From an uncultured Erythrobacter sp. (GTDB lineage: Bacteria; Pseudomonadota; Alphaproteobacteria; Sphingomonadales; Sphingomonadaceae): 64,000 bases of DNA. The notes below the pieces were generated by a model. It had not been told where the DNA came from and made no database searches. It worked only from the letters and a program-made list of their open reading frames with translations. A program made the translations under genes and the position numbers. The stretch spans positions 2,055,928 to 2,119,927 of the forward strand of contig CANKYI010000001.1 of assembly GCA_947488085.1 (NCBI GenBank), in the 5' to 3' direction. Below, one piece after another: positions 7,182 to 17,097 of the stretch; position 1 is the first letter of the stretch, and each line of letters begins with the position of its first letter.

Positions 7182-10100
7182 TTAGAACCGTACTCGAGCG
7201 CCGAAACGGAAGTTGCGGCCGTTGAATGTCGCAAGGTCGCTAAACTGGTCAGTCTCTCCGCGTGTCTCAAACACCGAAAAACGGCGACCTGTATCCAGCA
7301 AATCAGATGCTTCAAACGTCAGTGTTAGGCGGTTCAGTGGTCCCAAATCGCGGAACGTGTATTCCAGATCGACATCAAGGAAGCCGCGTCCGCGTTGAAA
7401 CTGGCTGATCCCGAACGCTTCCAATTCCTCAAACTGATTACCAGAGAAGCGGTAGCTCACAGTGGCTTCAAAACTGCGGTCATCATAGTAGAGCGCCACG
7501 TTGCCAATGAAGTCTGGCGAGTTGAAGAATGGGAAAGACTGAGTCAGGATATCGCCCGCCTCGCGCTCACCAATCTGAACTAACACGTCTTCCGCATCGA
7601 GAGTCCCAAGCGGCAGCGTCGTGTTTGTCTCTTGAAATGTCACGTTCCCAATGAAGCCGGTATTTGCGAGGAGACCCGGCAGATAATCGAATGAATGGGA
7701 TACGCCGAATTCCACACCATAAACTTCAGCATCATTGCCATTGGTCGGCTGGACGATGCTGACATTGGCAACGTTGGAATTGAGCAAAGCTTCGATCCCG
7801 CCAAGCTGATTAATGATCCCCTCCCCTTCTGGAGAGAAGTTCACACCGGCCAGAATTTGCCCGATCGTCTCGCTCACACCAAAGCCTCCGGCGCTTGCGA
7901 CATCGACATCTGTTGCGAAGGTTGAGAAGATGAAATCGCTGATGTCTTTGTAGAAAAATGCGACACTGAACGCGTTGGTTCGGTCTGCGAAATACTCGAA
8001 CGACACGTCAAAGTTCTTGGAAAATCCGTTGAGTAAATCTGGATTGCCAAACTCAAAATCGGCATCGACAACGGCGACATCAGCCAAGGTAGCATCGGCC
8101 GGCGCGACGCCAGGGTTCAGCTCGATATCGAGGCCCCCTTCGAATGAACCGAGCAGCAGATCGAATGTTGGGCGCGCGATCGAGGTCGAAAAGGCCGCAC
8201 GTACACGAAACTCATCGGATATGTCGTAATTGACCAAGAAACGCGGCAGAACCTCCGTGTTGCTGGCAGTGATTACCGATTGCGCAAACAGATTGTTTCC
8301 GACCGGGGTCAGGCTGATGTTCTCACCTTCAACCGCGCCGGGCAATTCGAAAAAAATGTCAGATTCAAATGTTGATGGGGATGTGAGGTCGGCATCATAC
8401 CGCTCAATCCGAACACCACCCACAATCGACAACCGGTCAAAGGATGCCTTTGCCTGAATATAGCCGGAGTAGAATGTCTCATCCGCTTCCGTGAATAGGT
8501 CCTCATTTGGCACCCCATCAGCAGCAGCAAAACCCACGCGGAAGCGGTTGCGAAGGCTCAGCAACCCAGCGCGACTGAACCGGGGGATGCCGGTAAAGCC
8601 AACATCCTGAAACGGATTGCCAATATCATTGAGGCTTCGGCTTGTCCCAGAGAACACGCCCAGTGTGCCTGGCGAATTATCAGGATCGCCGTTTTGATCG
8701 ACGCCAACGCCATCGACGATATCAGTCACAAACTCAGCCAATGTGTCATCAACATCAGAGGCATCAATGCGAATCTCAGTTGTGGTGCTATTCTCGAACA
8801 CCACACCGGCCTTCACATAATCCAAAAAGCCGCCGTCAAATGTGCGAGTGATATCAAGCCGACCTGAGAAGCGTTCATTTTCCGAGGAATCGACCAAATC
8901 TTCGTCAAAGTCGAAGATCTCCCCGCAGGTACCTGTCTGGAAATCCTCATCATCAGCCCGGTCCGGATCCTGGCAGAACGGATCAAGCGCGAGGTTGAAA
9001 ATCTCTTGGTTCAACGGATTGGGACCAACGAACAATCCGCCTAGATTAAACGGAGCAAAGCTGACTGCTCGTTCTGCAGCGGTATTGGTACCGGGGCTGC
9101 CCGGGATATCTTCCAATTCTTGTGTGAAATCGATGGATAGAATTGGATCGTTTTTGAACGCACGCGAATAACCCGCAACGTAGTCGAATTGCCAATTGCC
9201 GACCTCGGTCTCGCCACGGAAGAAGAAGTTCTCCTGCGTCTCGAACTCATCCTCAATCTGGCCTTCAAAAGTAATCTCTGGATCGCGGAAACTGCGAATC
9301 AATTGACCTGGTGTTCCACCCGGCACCAGAGAGCCATCAACAAAATCATCAGGATCAGCGTCAAATTCGATATTCGATACGATCTCGTCGCGTTCGTTGC
9401 GATTGTATCGACCGCCGACCGTCCAAGTCGTGGTATCTGACAATTCCCACTGCAAAGTGCCCGAAATGCTCAAATTGTCGTCGCGAATATCAGCAGCTTC
9501 GTAGTCAACTTGTTCTGTGGTGAAATTCGAAATGTCGAGGAAGCCGGTCGGTATAAGGTCAAAGATGTCTTCGATGTCGTCCGCATCATCAAACACGGTC
9601 CCGCCCACCTCTTGCGGAAACAAGATTTCCGGAACTGCGGTGGAAGGGTTAATCTGAAGGTTATTGAAGAAGCGGCGGCGGAATGACACGTTCAAATTCA
9701 CGCCAAACGTGTCGGTGATATGGCTGGTAAAGCCGCCATTTATGCGGAAGCCGTCATTTTCTGCAAAGCTGTTGGTGTCCAGCCGCGCACCAAAGCTGAT
9801 TGCTTCGCTCCGCTCAAGAGCGCCGCGGGTGCGAATATCAACTACACCTCCAATACCTTCAGATGAATGCTCGGGAAGTGGAACCTTAATAACTGCAATC
9901 GAGCTGATCCCGTTGCCTGTTACAATGTTGAGTGGGGTCCGGCGGAACGTATCGGCGGTGCCGACCCGAATGCCATTGCTGGTGACAGTGTTGAACGTCG
10001 CATCGAGGCCGCGAATAGAGATAAACTCGCCGTCACTGGTGTCATTGTCGCGCTGAAACGAAATGCCGGGGATACGTGCCAGGCCTTCCGCGATATTGTT

Positions 10101-10364
10101 GTCGGGGAAACGATCAGCATCATCGGCCGACAGGATGTCGACGATGGTGTCAGAATTGCGCTTTGCATCGATCGAATTGCCAATCGATGCGCGAGTGCCG
10201 CTGACGACGATCTCTGGTTCGCTATCGCTTTGAACGGTTTCAGCAGGAGTGACCTCTTCCTCTGACTGCTGCTCCTGAGCCGACGCAACAGAGCTCAGGC
10301 CCATGGCCAACCCGATTGCGGTCGTTGTCAGGAGTTGACGACCAAGCGCGACGGAGTTCCTCAT
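7182..10364 (-). CDS. TonB-dependent outer-membrane receptor
   Basis: 1060 residues from the ATG at 10364, which has AGGGAAA upstream and begins a clean signal peptide ending ...ASAQ at ~30; an in-frame upstream extension to 10568 lacks signal-peptide character. A TonB-box-like EIVVSG follows at ~51-56. The plug domain contains the conserved ADDADRFPDNNIAEGLARIPG and ISIRGLD segments, then a long 22-strand barrel with a terminal Phe (FGARVRF). The family imports large substrates using proton-motive force via TonB/ExbBD; this long Caulobacter-type subgroup often takes up oligosaccharides or peptides. Neighbours upstream (S51 peptidase, DUF819 transporter) and the nearby M14 peptidase suggest peptide uptake, by inference only. 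Confidence 0.92.
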   Translation of the reverse strand: MRNSVALGRQLLTTTAIGLAMGLSSVASAQEQQSEEEVTPAETVQSDSEPEIVVSGTRASIGNSIDAKRNSDTIVDILSADDADRFPDNNIAEGLARIPGISFQRDNDTSDGEFISIRGLDATFNTVTSNGIRVGTADTFRRTPLNIVTGNGISSIAVIKVPLPEHSSEGIGGVVDIRTRGALERSEAISFGARLDTNSFAENDGFRINGGFTSHITDTFGVNLNVSFRRRFFNNLQINPSTAVPEILFPQEVGGTVFDDADDIEDIFDLIPTGFLDISNFTTEQVDYEAADIRDDNLSISGTLQWELSDTTTWTVGGRYNRNERDEIVSNIEFDADPDDFVDGSLVPGGTPGQLIRSFRDPEITFEGQIEDEFETQENFFFRGETEVGNWQFDYVAGYSRAFKNDPILSIDFTQELEDIPGSPGTNTAAERAVSFAPFNLGGLFVGPNPLNQEIFNLALDPFCQDPDRADDEDFQTGTCGEIFDFDEDLVDSSENERFSGRLDITRTFDGGFLDYVKAGVVFENSTTTEIRIDASDVDDTLAEFVTDIVDGVGVDQNGDPDNSPGTLGVFSGTSRSLNDIGNPFQDVGFTGIPRFSRAGLLSLRNRFRVGFAAADGVPNEDLFTEADETFYSGYIQAKASFDRLSIVGGVRIERYDADLTSPSTFESDIFFELPGAVEGENISLTPVGNNLFAQSVITASNTEVLPRFLVNYDISDEFRVRAAFSTSIARPTFDLLLGSFEGGLDIELNPGVAPADATLADVAVVDADFEFGNPDLLNGFSKNFDVSFEYFADRTNAFSVAFFYKDISDFIFSTFATDVDVASAGGFGVSETIGQILAGVNFSPEGEGIINQLGGIEALLNSNVANVSIVQPTNGNDAEVYGVEFGVSHSFDYLPGLLANTGFIGNVTFQETNTTLPLGTLDAEDVLVQIGEREAGDILTQSFPFFNSPDFIGNVALYYDDRSFEATVSYRFSGNQFEELEAFGISQFQRGRGFLDVDLEYTFRDLGPLNRLTLTFEASDLLDTGRRFSVFETRGETDQFSDLATFNGRNFRFGARVRF

Positions 10365-10595
10365 CTGTTTTTCCCTGTTCTTGTGGCGAGTATCTATCGA
10401 ATGCCCGCCGACAGTGTGCGCGCAAAGCCCCCTTGGTTGCGCGGTCCGAAACACCACTCTCTGTGCCAGCCCAGTGAATTCAAATTCGGAATACGCGTAT
10501 CCCGATGCGAAAAATGCAAGATGCTGTTTTTGATATAATTTTTCAGAGGAATGCATCATGACAGCCAAAAGAATGCTGCAAGTGCGGCAAATTTG

Positions 10596-11327
10596 TCAGA
10601 TTGTATCGGTTTCGATGATCTCGCTTAGAACCGTCACGTGCACAGCAACCGCCTCACCATTGCCAATATCGCGATGAACCTGCGCTTCGCAATCTGTCGC
10701 GATTGCGCAGAACTGGGCGTCATTGCGAAAATGCAAAGCCGTCCCGTCGTCAAGTGAGTAGGCCGGAAAGGATGCGTCCGGCCCGCCAAGATGTCGTTGT
10801 AATGCCTCATTGCGGTCTGAGCGCGCATTAGCGTGAACAGACACAGATCCTTTAAGCAATCCAAGTCCACGCGTCGGCTCAATGCGGGTCTTAATCGAAT
10901 CCGTCATGCCCCATTCGAACAGGATGTTTGCACCCGCGCTGGCACCGGCAACGACTATCCCTGCTTCATAGGCGCGCCTCAACGCCGTATCCGCCGACCA
11001 TTCGCGCAGGATAGCGCGCAGGTTTCGTGTCGATCCGCCATCCAAGTAAATCGCATCAACGCCGGAGAAAAACCGGTCCGGATCGCCCTCTTCCAGTGCG
11101 AACAGATTCAGATGGCGAGCTTCAAAACCTGCGCGCTGAGCCAAAGCAAAGAAGCGTCCGGACTTCTCAACAGAGTCCCCATTTGCTGCACCGATATGGC
11201 AGATGACTGGACGCTCTTTACCCGTAAGCCCAATAAGATAGCGGGCCATATGCGGCGGCTGCCACGTCTCAACGAACAAAGCCGCCGAATTGCTGATCGC
11301 AAGGATATGTCTGTCCGAAACGCTCAT
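10596..11327 (-). CDS. Peptidase S51 family (dipeptidase E / cyanophycinase-like)
   Basis: 243 residues. The serine-nucleophile elbow VAGASAGA (Ser130) and the preceding YLDGGSTRNL segment (~94-103) mark the class-I-glutamine-amidotransferase-like S51 fold, whose members cleave Asp-X dipeptides or cyanophycin. No signal peptide, so it is cytoplasmic. It lies 13 bases downstream of the DUF819 transporter gene and is probably co-transcribed with it; together they could import and cleave acidic dipeptides. Length fits dipeptidase E (about 230) better than cyanophycinase. Confidence 0.8.
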   Translation of the reverse strand: MSVSDRHILAISNSAALFVETWQPPHMARYLIGLTGKERPVICHIGAANGDSVEKSGRFFALAQRAGFEARHLNLFALEEGDPDRFFSGVDAIYLDGGSTRNLRAILREWSADTALRRAYEAGIVVAGASAGANILFEWGMTDSIKTRIEPTRGLGLLKGSVSVHANARSDRNEALQRHLGGPDASFPAYSLDDGTALHFRNDAQFCAIATDCEAQVHRDIGNGEAVAVHVTVLSEIIETDTI

Positions 11328-11340
11328 CTTGCGGTCCGAC

Positions 11341-12564
11341 TTAGCCCCCCACCGCGCGCATTAGCTCAGCGGTCAGGATCGCGCCATAGGTGCCCAATGC
11401 GTAGCCTAACACCGCCAGCAAGACACCAACAGGCGCGAGTGCGGGGTGGAATGCGCCGGCCACAACCGGCGCCGATGCCGCACCGCCAACATTGGCTTTG
11501 CTGCCCACGGCGATAAAGAAGAACGGTGCTCTGATCGCTTTACCAACCGCGAACAACAACGCCGTGTGGATCAGCATCCAGATTATCCCGATGGCAAAGA
11601 ATGACGGCGCATCCCCGATCTGCAGGATATCCATCTTGGTCCCAATCACGGTCACAAGCAGGAAAATGAACACCGTGCCAAGCTTCGATGCGCCCACCCC
11701 TTCCAAATCCCGCGCTTTGGTAAAGCTGGCTCCCAGGCCGATGGTCGTCGCGGTCACAACGACCCAGAAGAACTTGTTGGCAAGCACGCTCTCACTGCTC
11801 TGCATCAAGTCTTCGAACATGGCAGCAATCAAACCACCTGCGAGGTGAGAGAGACCAACCGCGGCGAGAGCAAACCCGCCCAGCATCAGCCAATCATTGG
11901 CGGTCGTGTTACGCTCCACCGACGCACTGTAATCGGCCATTTGATCGCGCAGCCGCTCAATCGCGCTCGTGTCAGCCTTCAACCAACGATCAATCTTGTC
12001 CGGTGCCCCTGCGCCATAGAGCAAGAAGATCATCCAGATATTCGCAACGATAATGTCCACTGCCACCAGCGCGGCATAGCGTTCCTGATTGTAGCCATAG
12101 ATTTCCAGCATCGCCGTCTGGTTCGCGCCGCCGCCAATCCAACTACCAGCCAAGGTCGCAAGGCCCCGCCATGCGGCGTTGTTCCCCTCACCCAGGATCG
12201 TCGGATCAAACTGCGCCACAATCCACAAAGCGGCGGGGCCACCGATCACAATTCCCAAGGTCGCCGTGAGGAACATGATCAACGCCTTTGGACCAAGTCC
12301 AAGGATCGCCTTCATATCGATGGAAAGCGTCAACAGGACCAATGCCGCCGGTAGGAAATAGTCCTTTGCAATCGGCCACAAATTCGACTCCGCCGTATCG
12401 ATCAATCCGAACGTGCGCATCAAAGACGGCACGAGGTAGCAGACCAGAATAACCGGAACGAAGGTGTAAAATTTCTTCCACGCACCGTCGAACTGGCGAG
12501 TCACCCCGACGAACAAAAGAACCGCTGCGAGCAATCCCAGAATGATTGTGTCATCGGTGATCAT
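11341..12564 (-). CDS. DUF819 family membrane transporter-like protein
   Basis: 407 residues with about ten to eleven hydrophobic segments and the conserved DUF819 features: SWIGGGANQTAM near residue 145 and GSKANVGGAASAPVVAG near residue 360, glycine-rich re-entrant-type motifs. The family is widespread, is thought to transport small organic solutes, and has no settled substrate. The gene is first in a two-gene unit with the S51 peptidase and is divergent from a LysR regulator 228 bases away, a standard arrangement for a regulator controlling its neighbour. Confidence 0.85.
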   Translation of the reverse strand: MITDDTIILGLLAAVLLFVGVTRQFDGAWKKFYTFVPVILVCYLVPSLMRTFGLIDTAESNLWPIAKDYFLPAALVLLTLSIDMKAILGLGPKALIMFLTATLGIVIGGPAALWIVAQFDPTILGEGNNAAWRGLATLAGSWIGGGANQTAMLEIYGYNQERYAALVAVDIIVANIWMIFLLYGAGAPDKIDRWLKADTSAIERLRDQMADYSASVERNTTANDWLMLGGFALAAVGLSHLAGGLIAAMFEDLMQSSESVLANKFFWVVVTATTIGLGASFTKARDLEGVGASKLGTVFIFLLVTVIGTKMDILQIGDAPSFFAIGIIWMLIHTALLFAVGKAIRAPFFFIAVGSKANVGGAASAPVVAGAFHPALAPVGVLLAVLGYALGTYGAILTAELMRAVGG

Positions 12565-12758
12565 GTTTCAGTTTGTCCTCATCGGCATGTTTGGGTTGCG
12601 CTGTTTCAGCCAAGCTAGCGGTGAAATCGGCGCGACCCAAATGTTGAGCATGCCAGCCATGTTCTCGGATAGTTTTGAAAAGTGCCCCTAAAGCCTCATG
12701 GCCTCTAAAGAGGGAGGAATTCCGTGTCGACTTCAAATGCCGATATCGTTAGTCTTGA

Positions 12759-12771
12759 TGCAAATATTGCA
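12759..12771. promoter_or_regulatory. Candidate LysR-type binding site (T-N11-A)
   Basis: TGCAA-ATA-TTGCA is a short perfect dyad of the T-N11-A type typical of LysR regulators. It sits about 20 bases upstream of the LysR start codon in the divergent promoter region, where it could serve autoregulation and control of the DUF819/peptidase pair. Seen directly as a dyad; the binding protein is inferred. Confidence 0.35.
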
Positions 12772-12792
12772 AGACATTGAAAGGTAAAGAGT

Positions 12793-13686
12793 TTGGAGCT
12801 CAAATGGCTGGAAGACTTGGCGGCCGTGGCGAGGCTCGGTCACTTTGCAAGAGCCGCAGAGGCGCGTTTTGTCACGCAATCTGCCTTAAGCCGCCGGATC
12901 AAAGCGCTCGAGCAATGGGCGGGTGCTGAATTGGTTGATCGCACTGAACATCCCATCCGGTTAACCGCAGCGGGCACAGAATTTATGAGCAGTGCCAGCG
13001 CCATCATCAAGCAAGCCAGCGAGGCACAAGAGGCCGCCGCCAATTACGCCAGGATCAGCGATCGCGGCATCACCATTGCATGCCTTCACACCCTCGCGCT
13101 CAATTTCTTGCCTCGCCTCGTGGCCGATCTTCATGGCAAGATTGCGCCATTTGAGGCCGCGATTGTGCCTGAGACGCGGACTATAGAGGAATACCTCTAC
13201 GCCTTGCGCAATGGGACTTGTGACTTCTTCATCTGTTACAATCACCCCTCGATCCCATTTGACGTGGACATTGATGATTACCCGCGCCTCACGATCTCTC
13301 ATGACCGGGTGAAGCCGTATGGACTGGGCAAACAATTCTCAGGGATACTTGATCGCGATTGTGGCGCCTCAATACCCTTACTCGAGTATGGTCCGACCTC
13401 CATTATGTCGCGTGTCTTGCGCAATGTGATTAGCAATGCGCCGTTTGAGCGGCGGCTGCGTACGGCCTATCGCGCGACGCTGGCTGAAAGCCTCGCAACC
13501 GCCGCACGCGAAGGTTTGGGCGTCGCCTGGTTGCCCGAAACGATCGCGAAACATGTGAGCGGGGATGCTCAGTTGATATCCATCTCAAACGATTTTTCAG
13601 CCGAGCTGGAAATTGTAATTTTCTCGTCCCGACATAATAAACGCCCCATCGTTCAGCGGATATGGGACGCGCTTGAAGGCGAGTAG
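12793..13686 (+). CDS. LysR family transcriptional regulator
   Basis: 297 residues starting at TTG (12793), the only start consistent with the intact helix-turn-helix; GAAAGG lies about 10 nt upstream. Residues 1-60 form the winged HTH with the conserved ARAAEARFVTQSALSRRIKALE signature split over ~20-40, followed by the effector-binding domain (~90-295). It is divergent from the DUF819/S51 operon, its likely target, and ends 7 bases from the convergent M14 peptidase gene. The effector is unknown; given the target genes it could sense a peptide or amino acid. Confidence 0.88.
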   Translation: MELKWLEDLAAVARLGHFARAAEARFVTQSALSRRIKALEQWAGAELVDRTEHPIRLTAAGTEFMSSASAIIKQASEAQEAAANYARISDRGITIACLHTLALNFLPRLVADLHGKIAPFEAAIVPETRTIEEYLYALRNGTCDFFICYNHPSIPFDVDIDDYPRLTISHDRVKPYGLGKQFSGILDRDCGASIPLLEYGPTSIMSRVLRNVISNAPFERRLRTAYRATLAESLATAAREGLGVAWLPETIAKHVSGDAQLISISNDFSAELEIVIFSSRHNKRPIVQRIWDALEGE

Positions 13687-13693
13687 AGCGCGA

Positions 13694-16327
13694 TCACCGC
13701 ACCCGTGACGGCGCAATCAGCACCGCATTAGCCAGCAACAGATCTAGCCCATCTAGATAAGCGCGCGTTGCAGGGTCATGCACGAAACCGATCGTCAGGC
13801 CCCGCCCTGTCGGTTGCGCCATCATATAGGGTTTGAACGCGAGTTGCCGCCGGTTTTCGTCCCAGACATAGCCGCTGGCGATCAATTGATCTGTCGCCTC
13901 AAACCGCAAGACATTGATGCCATCTGACCGGTCAAGCGGAGTGTAAATCTGCGACCCGCTCGCTAGAACAACTGCGCCAGCATCATAACCCGCTGACAGG
14001 AAATGCTCTCTATCGGCGACTGTGTTCAACAATGCGCCGGGCAGCGTATCAGGCAGCGCACCTTGGTCGGCGATGGCGTCGCGATATTCATCTTCGCTGG
14101 TGAATTCGCTGGCTGCTTTGAGAGCGCTTTCGTCGCCGTCCTCGGCCGACGGATCGCGGCCCAGGGCGGCTTCGCGTTGGACTGCGATCAATGGATCATC
14201 GCCGCCGGTGAAGGTCGACAGACTACCACCAACCGCGACCAGCACTCCGCCGCGTTCAACAAACGCGCGCAAGGTTGCCCTGCCGCCTTCGCCCAAAGTG
14301 CTGCTCGGCGATCCTGATGGGACTAGCACAACGTCATAGTCAGACAGGTCAGCGCTCGCGAAACGATGAGTGCGGATTGGCACGACGGGCAGGCCAAGCC
14401 GCCGCTCCAAGACATAACGTAGTCCGCCAGCGCTCAATTGCGAGATGCCTTCATCCCACGCAATCGCGACCTTTGGCAGAGTCAGCCGGACAAAGGCTTC
14501 GCTGCCCAGATTGGGACCCTCTTCGACCCAACTATCAGCAAGGCCGACAGTCTGCGCTCCAACCTCATTCGCCAATTCCCGCAGGCGCGCTATTTTCTCC
14601 GGTCCATTCGCGAGCGCAGGGAAAAGCACGGTCCCGCGCGGATAGGTGCGGCCTTGCTTGGTGAAGGCCTCATCGGTCACATGGCCTTCCAACCCTTCGA
14701 GAAGAGCCAGAGTCACCAACCGAGCCTGTCCACTGTCAGTCCACGGGACGGCAATCGCGAAGTCAGATGACCCGTTGACAACTGGTGCTATAGGCTCATC
14801 GCCGTTCAGAACTACGCCCTGTACTGAGCTGCCACACAGATTGACTTCCACGCCCGACATGAGGCCAACCGACCATGCCGTCACATCATACAATTCGTGC
14901 GGTAGATCCTGCGAACGCCGCCGTTCTTGCTCAATCACAAAGTCGCGCGGAAGCGATGTGTCTTGATCGAGCAAACTGCGCACGAGCCGAGCCGCTGGCT
15001 GCGCTTGCGGCACAGCCAGATAACCGTTTGGATATGAGCGCCCGCACGCGCTAGCTGAACCTTGCTGACGACGCACTTCGATACCTTGCGCGGCGAGTCT
15101 GCGACCGAGTGCCTCTGCGTTCCAGCGTCGCACACTTAGGTCAATGACGTAGGCCCCGTTGCCAGCCGCTCCATTGGCGTTGGCTGCACGGTAATTGGCA
15201 AAGTCGCTCAGGAAACGGTCGGCATTTTGCGCGACAGCGTCCGCGGTCGAAAAGCTGGCGATGAAGTGGTTGCGAACGCTTGTCGCATATGTCAGCTCGC
15301 TTCCATCCCGACGTTCCCACACCAAGCCGCGCGCTGAACCTTGTTCATAGGTGCTGCCAATCGCGCCCTGATGGGTGTTCCAAGTGTCCCCATATCCAGG
15401 GTAGAACAGGTCATAGACCTCGCGCGTGAAATATGGTTCGCCCATCCGATCGAAATAGGCGGCGTTATTGCGGCCGATGATTTCATAGGCGCGGCGCTGC
15501 GCGTCAGTGATATTGGGGTTGATCGGTTCGGCCGCGGGCGAGAAGAAATAGCTCTCATCGCCGCCCATTTCATGGACATCGACAACCACAACTGGGTTCC
15601 ATTCACGGATCGCCGCGACTTTGCCGCGCGTCTCCGGCTGGCTTAGAGTGAACCAGTCGCGATTGAGATCGAACATATAATGGTTCACCCGCCCACTAGG
15701 CCAAGTTTCATCATGCTCTGCGGCCTGCCGGTCACCTGCTGGTTTAATACCCACTGCGGTGCGGAAATGGTTGACGAAACGCGCTCTGCCATCTGGGTTC
15801 TGCATCGGGTCGAGCACGACGATACTTTCCGACAAAATCCTCTCCACCCGCGGATCCGCGCGCGCGGCGAGCAAATGGTAAGCCATCATCAAAGCGGCAT
15901 CGGTCGAAGAAATCTCATTACCGTGCACACCGTAGGCCAGCCACGTCACCGGGAGCGCAGAACCATTACTCGTGCGGCCCGACGCGATGGTCGCAAGGTC
16001 AGCCTGGATCGAGCCGAGCCGTGCCATGTTCGCAGGCGAGGCAAAAATCAGATAGTCAAGCGGGCGCCCCTCCCAGCTTGTCGCATAGCGGACCATGCGC
16101 ACACGCTCGGGCGCGGCTTCAACCAAGGCCTGCATGTATCGCGTTGCCTCGCTCACCGATGTGATCCGTTCACCTGGCGCATGACCGACCACTTCAGTCA
16201 AAGTCGGAATCGCAGGGTCAAACTCGCCTTCAAGGAATGACTGCGCATTGGCAGGCATTTGAAGCGTCAGAGCAGCCAATATGGTGACCAGCACCGCAGC
16301 AGCAGAACGGTAAACAATATTACGCAT
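13694..16327 (-). CDS. Secreted M14 family zinc carboxypeptidase
   Basis: 877 residues from ATG 16327 (signal peptide cleaved after ...PANAQ at ~29). The M14 zinc site is visible: HGNE (His135, Glu138) and His252 in VVDVHEMGG. The region after ~residue 500 contains a class-I-GATase/DJ-1-like Rossmann portion (DYDVVLVPSGSPS, ERGGVLVAVGGS), a two-part architecture seen in a large group of periplasmic M14 proteins. It would cleave C-terminal residues or peptidoglycan-like amide bonds outside the cytoplasm. Its place next to the TonB receptor, S51 peptidase and transporter supports a peptide-scavenging role. An upstream in-frame ATG (16402) would give a non-signal extension and is less likely. 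Confidence 0.85.
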   Translation of the reverse strand: MRNIVYRSAAAVLVTILAALTLQMPANAQSFLEGEFDPAIPTLTEVVGHAPGERITSVSEATRYMQALVEAAPERVRMVRYATSWEGRPLDYLIFASPANMARLGSIQADLATIASGRTSNGSALPVTWLAYGVHGNEISSTDAALMMAYHLLAARADPRVERILSESIVVLDPMQNPDGRARFVNHFRTAVGIKPAGDRQAAEHDETWPSGRVNHYMFDLNRDWFTLSQPETRGKVAAIREWNPVVVVDVHEMGGDESYFFSPAAEPINPNITDAQRRAYEIIGRNNAAYFDRMGEPYFTREVYDLFYPGYGDTWNTHQGAIGSTYEQGSARGLVWERRDGSELTYATSVRNHFIASFSTADAVAQNADRFLSDFANYRAANANGAAGNGAYVIDLSVRRWNAEALGRRLAAQGIEVRRQQGSASACGRSYPNGYLAVPQAQPAARLVRSLLDQDTSLPRDFVIEQERRRSQDLPHELYDVTAWSVGLMSGVEVNLCGSSVQGVVLNGDEPIAPVVNGSSDFAIAVPWTDSGQARLVTLALLEGLEGHVTDEAFTKQGRTYPRGTVLFPALANGPEKIARLRELANEVGAQTVGLADSWVEEGPNLGSEAFVRLTLPKVAIAWDEGISQLSAGGLRYVLERRLGLPVVPIRTHRFASADLSDYDVVLVPSGSPSSTLGEGGRATLRAFVERGGVLVAVGGSLSTFTGGDDPLIAVQREAALGRDPSAEDGDESALKAASEFTSEDEYRDAIADQGALPDTLPGALLNTVADREHFLSAGYDAGAVVLASGSQIYTPLDRSDGINVLRFEATDQLIASGYVWDENRRQLAFKPYMMAQPTGRGLTIGFVHDPATRAYLDGLDLLLANAVLIAPSRVR

Positions 16328-16524
16328 GATGGAGCGTCTCTGAGTAAGCTTGAAAAGAAGACGGCGTACCGGACAATTCGAACAATCTAGCGTATGGGTC
16401 AAGCAAGGCTACAGAAGAAGCCCTGCCGGCTAGCCCGGTTGGCACCTTATCTTCTTGGATGCGATGCTGGCGATGTTACTAAGGCCTCACCCTTTTGCTT
16501 TGAGGTCTGAGAACCGGTCTACGC

Positions 16525-17097
16525 TCACTTATCAGCGTGTTCGCTGCGCGCGATTTCATGGAGCCAATCAGCATGGCGTGGGGCGGTCTTGGTCTCGCTC
16601 CATTCGTCAAGCATCATCGGGGCAAGACGTTTCAGCTCGGCATATTGTTCGTCAGTGCCAATATCAGCAGCGAGCTCAACCCGGTGCCCGTTGGGATCGA
16701 AGAAATAGATCGACTTGAAAATGCCGTGGTGCGTTGGACCAAGTACATCGATGCCTTGCGACTCAATATGCTTCTTGGCCGCGATCAGCGCCGCCTCATC
16801 CGGGACGCGCAAAGCAAGGTGCTGAACCCATTGCGGAGTGTTGGGATCCTTGCCCATTTCCGGTTGATTGGGCAGCTCGAAAAAGGCCAAGATATTGCCG
16901 TTTCCCGCATCGAGGAAGATATGCATGTAAGGATCATATTCGCCGGTTGACGGGACGTGATCCTCGGCAAAGGCAGTGGTGTACTCCATGCCTAGCACGC
17001 GCGAATACCACTCAACCGTCTCCGCCGCGTCCTTACAGCGGTAGGCCGCATGATGCACTCCGCCCAATTGGACCGGGTGCGTCCCTAAGATAGTCAT
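16525..17097 (-). CDS. VOC-superfamily dioxygenase-like protein (paralogue A)
   Basis: 190 residues with two beta-alpha-beta-beta-beta VOC modules. Candidate metal ligands are intact: His15/16 (VHHAAYRC), a second His in VQHLALRV (~100) and Glu in the C-terminal HRVELA. This 2-His-1-Glu set is that of Fe(II)-dependent extradiol dioxygenases or glyoxalases. Its ATG overlaps the stop of the 4-hydroxyphenylpyruvate dioxygenase gene by 4 bases (ATGA), so both are made together. It clearly resembles the VOC protein at 18366-18899 (shared GNGN..AFF and FFDPNG..xE segments). Substrate unknown; an aromatic ring-cleavage or related step is the likely role. Confidence 0.75.
   Translation of the reverse strand: MTILGTHPVQLGGVHHAAYRCKDAAETVEWYSRVLGMEYTTAFAEDHVPSTGEYDPYMHIFLDAGNGNILAFFELPNQPEMGKDPNTPQWVQHLALRVPDEAALIAAKKHIESQGIDVLGPTHHGIFKSIYFFDPNGHRVELAADIGTDEQYAELKRLAPMMLDEWSETKTAPRHADWLHEIARSEHADK

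Noticed and set aside
10833..11516. A 227-codon plus-strand frame across the S51 and DUF819 genes
   Set aside because: Both genes on the other strand have recognisable families and an operon arrangement; the frame has a composition typical of antisense shadow.
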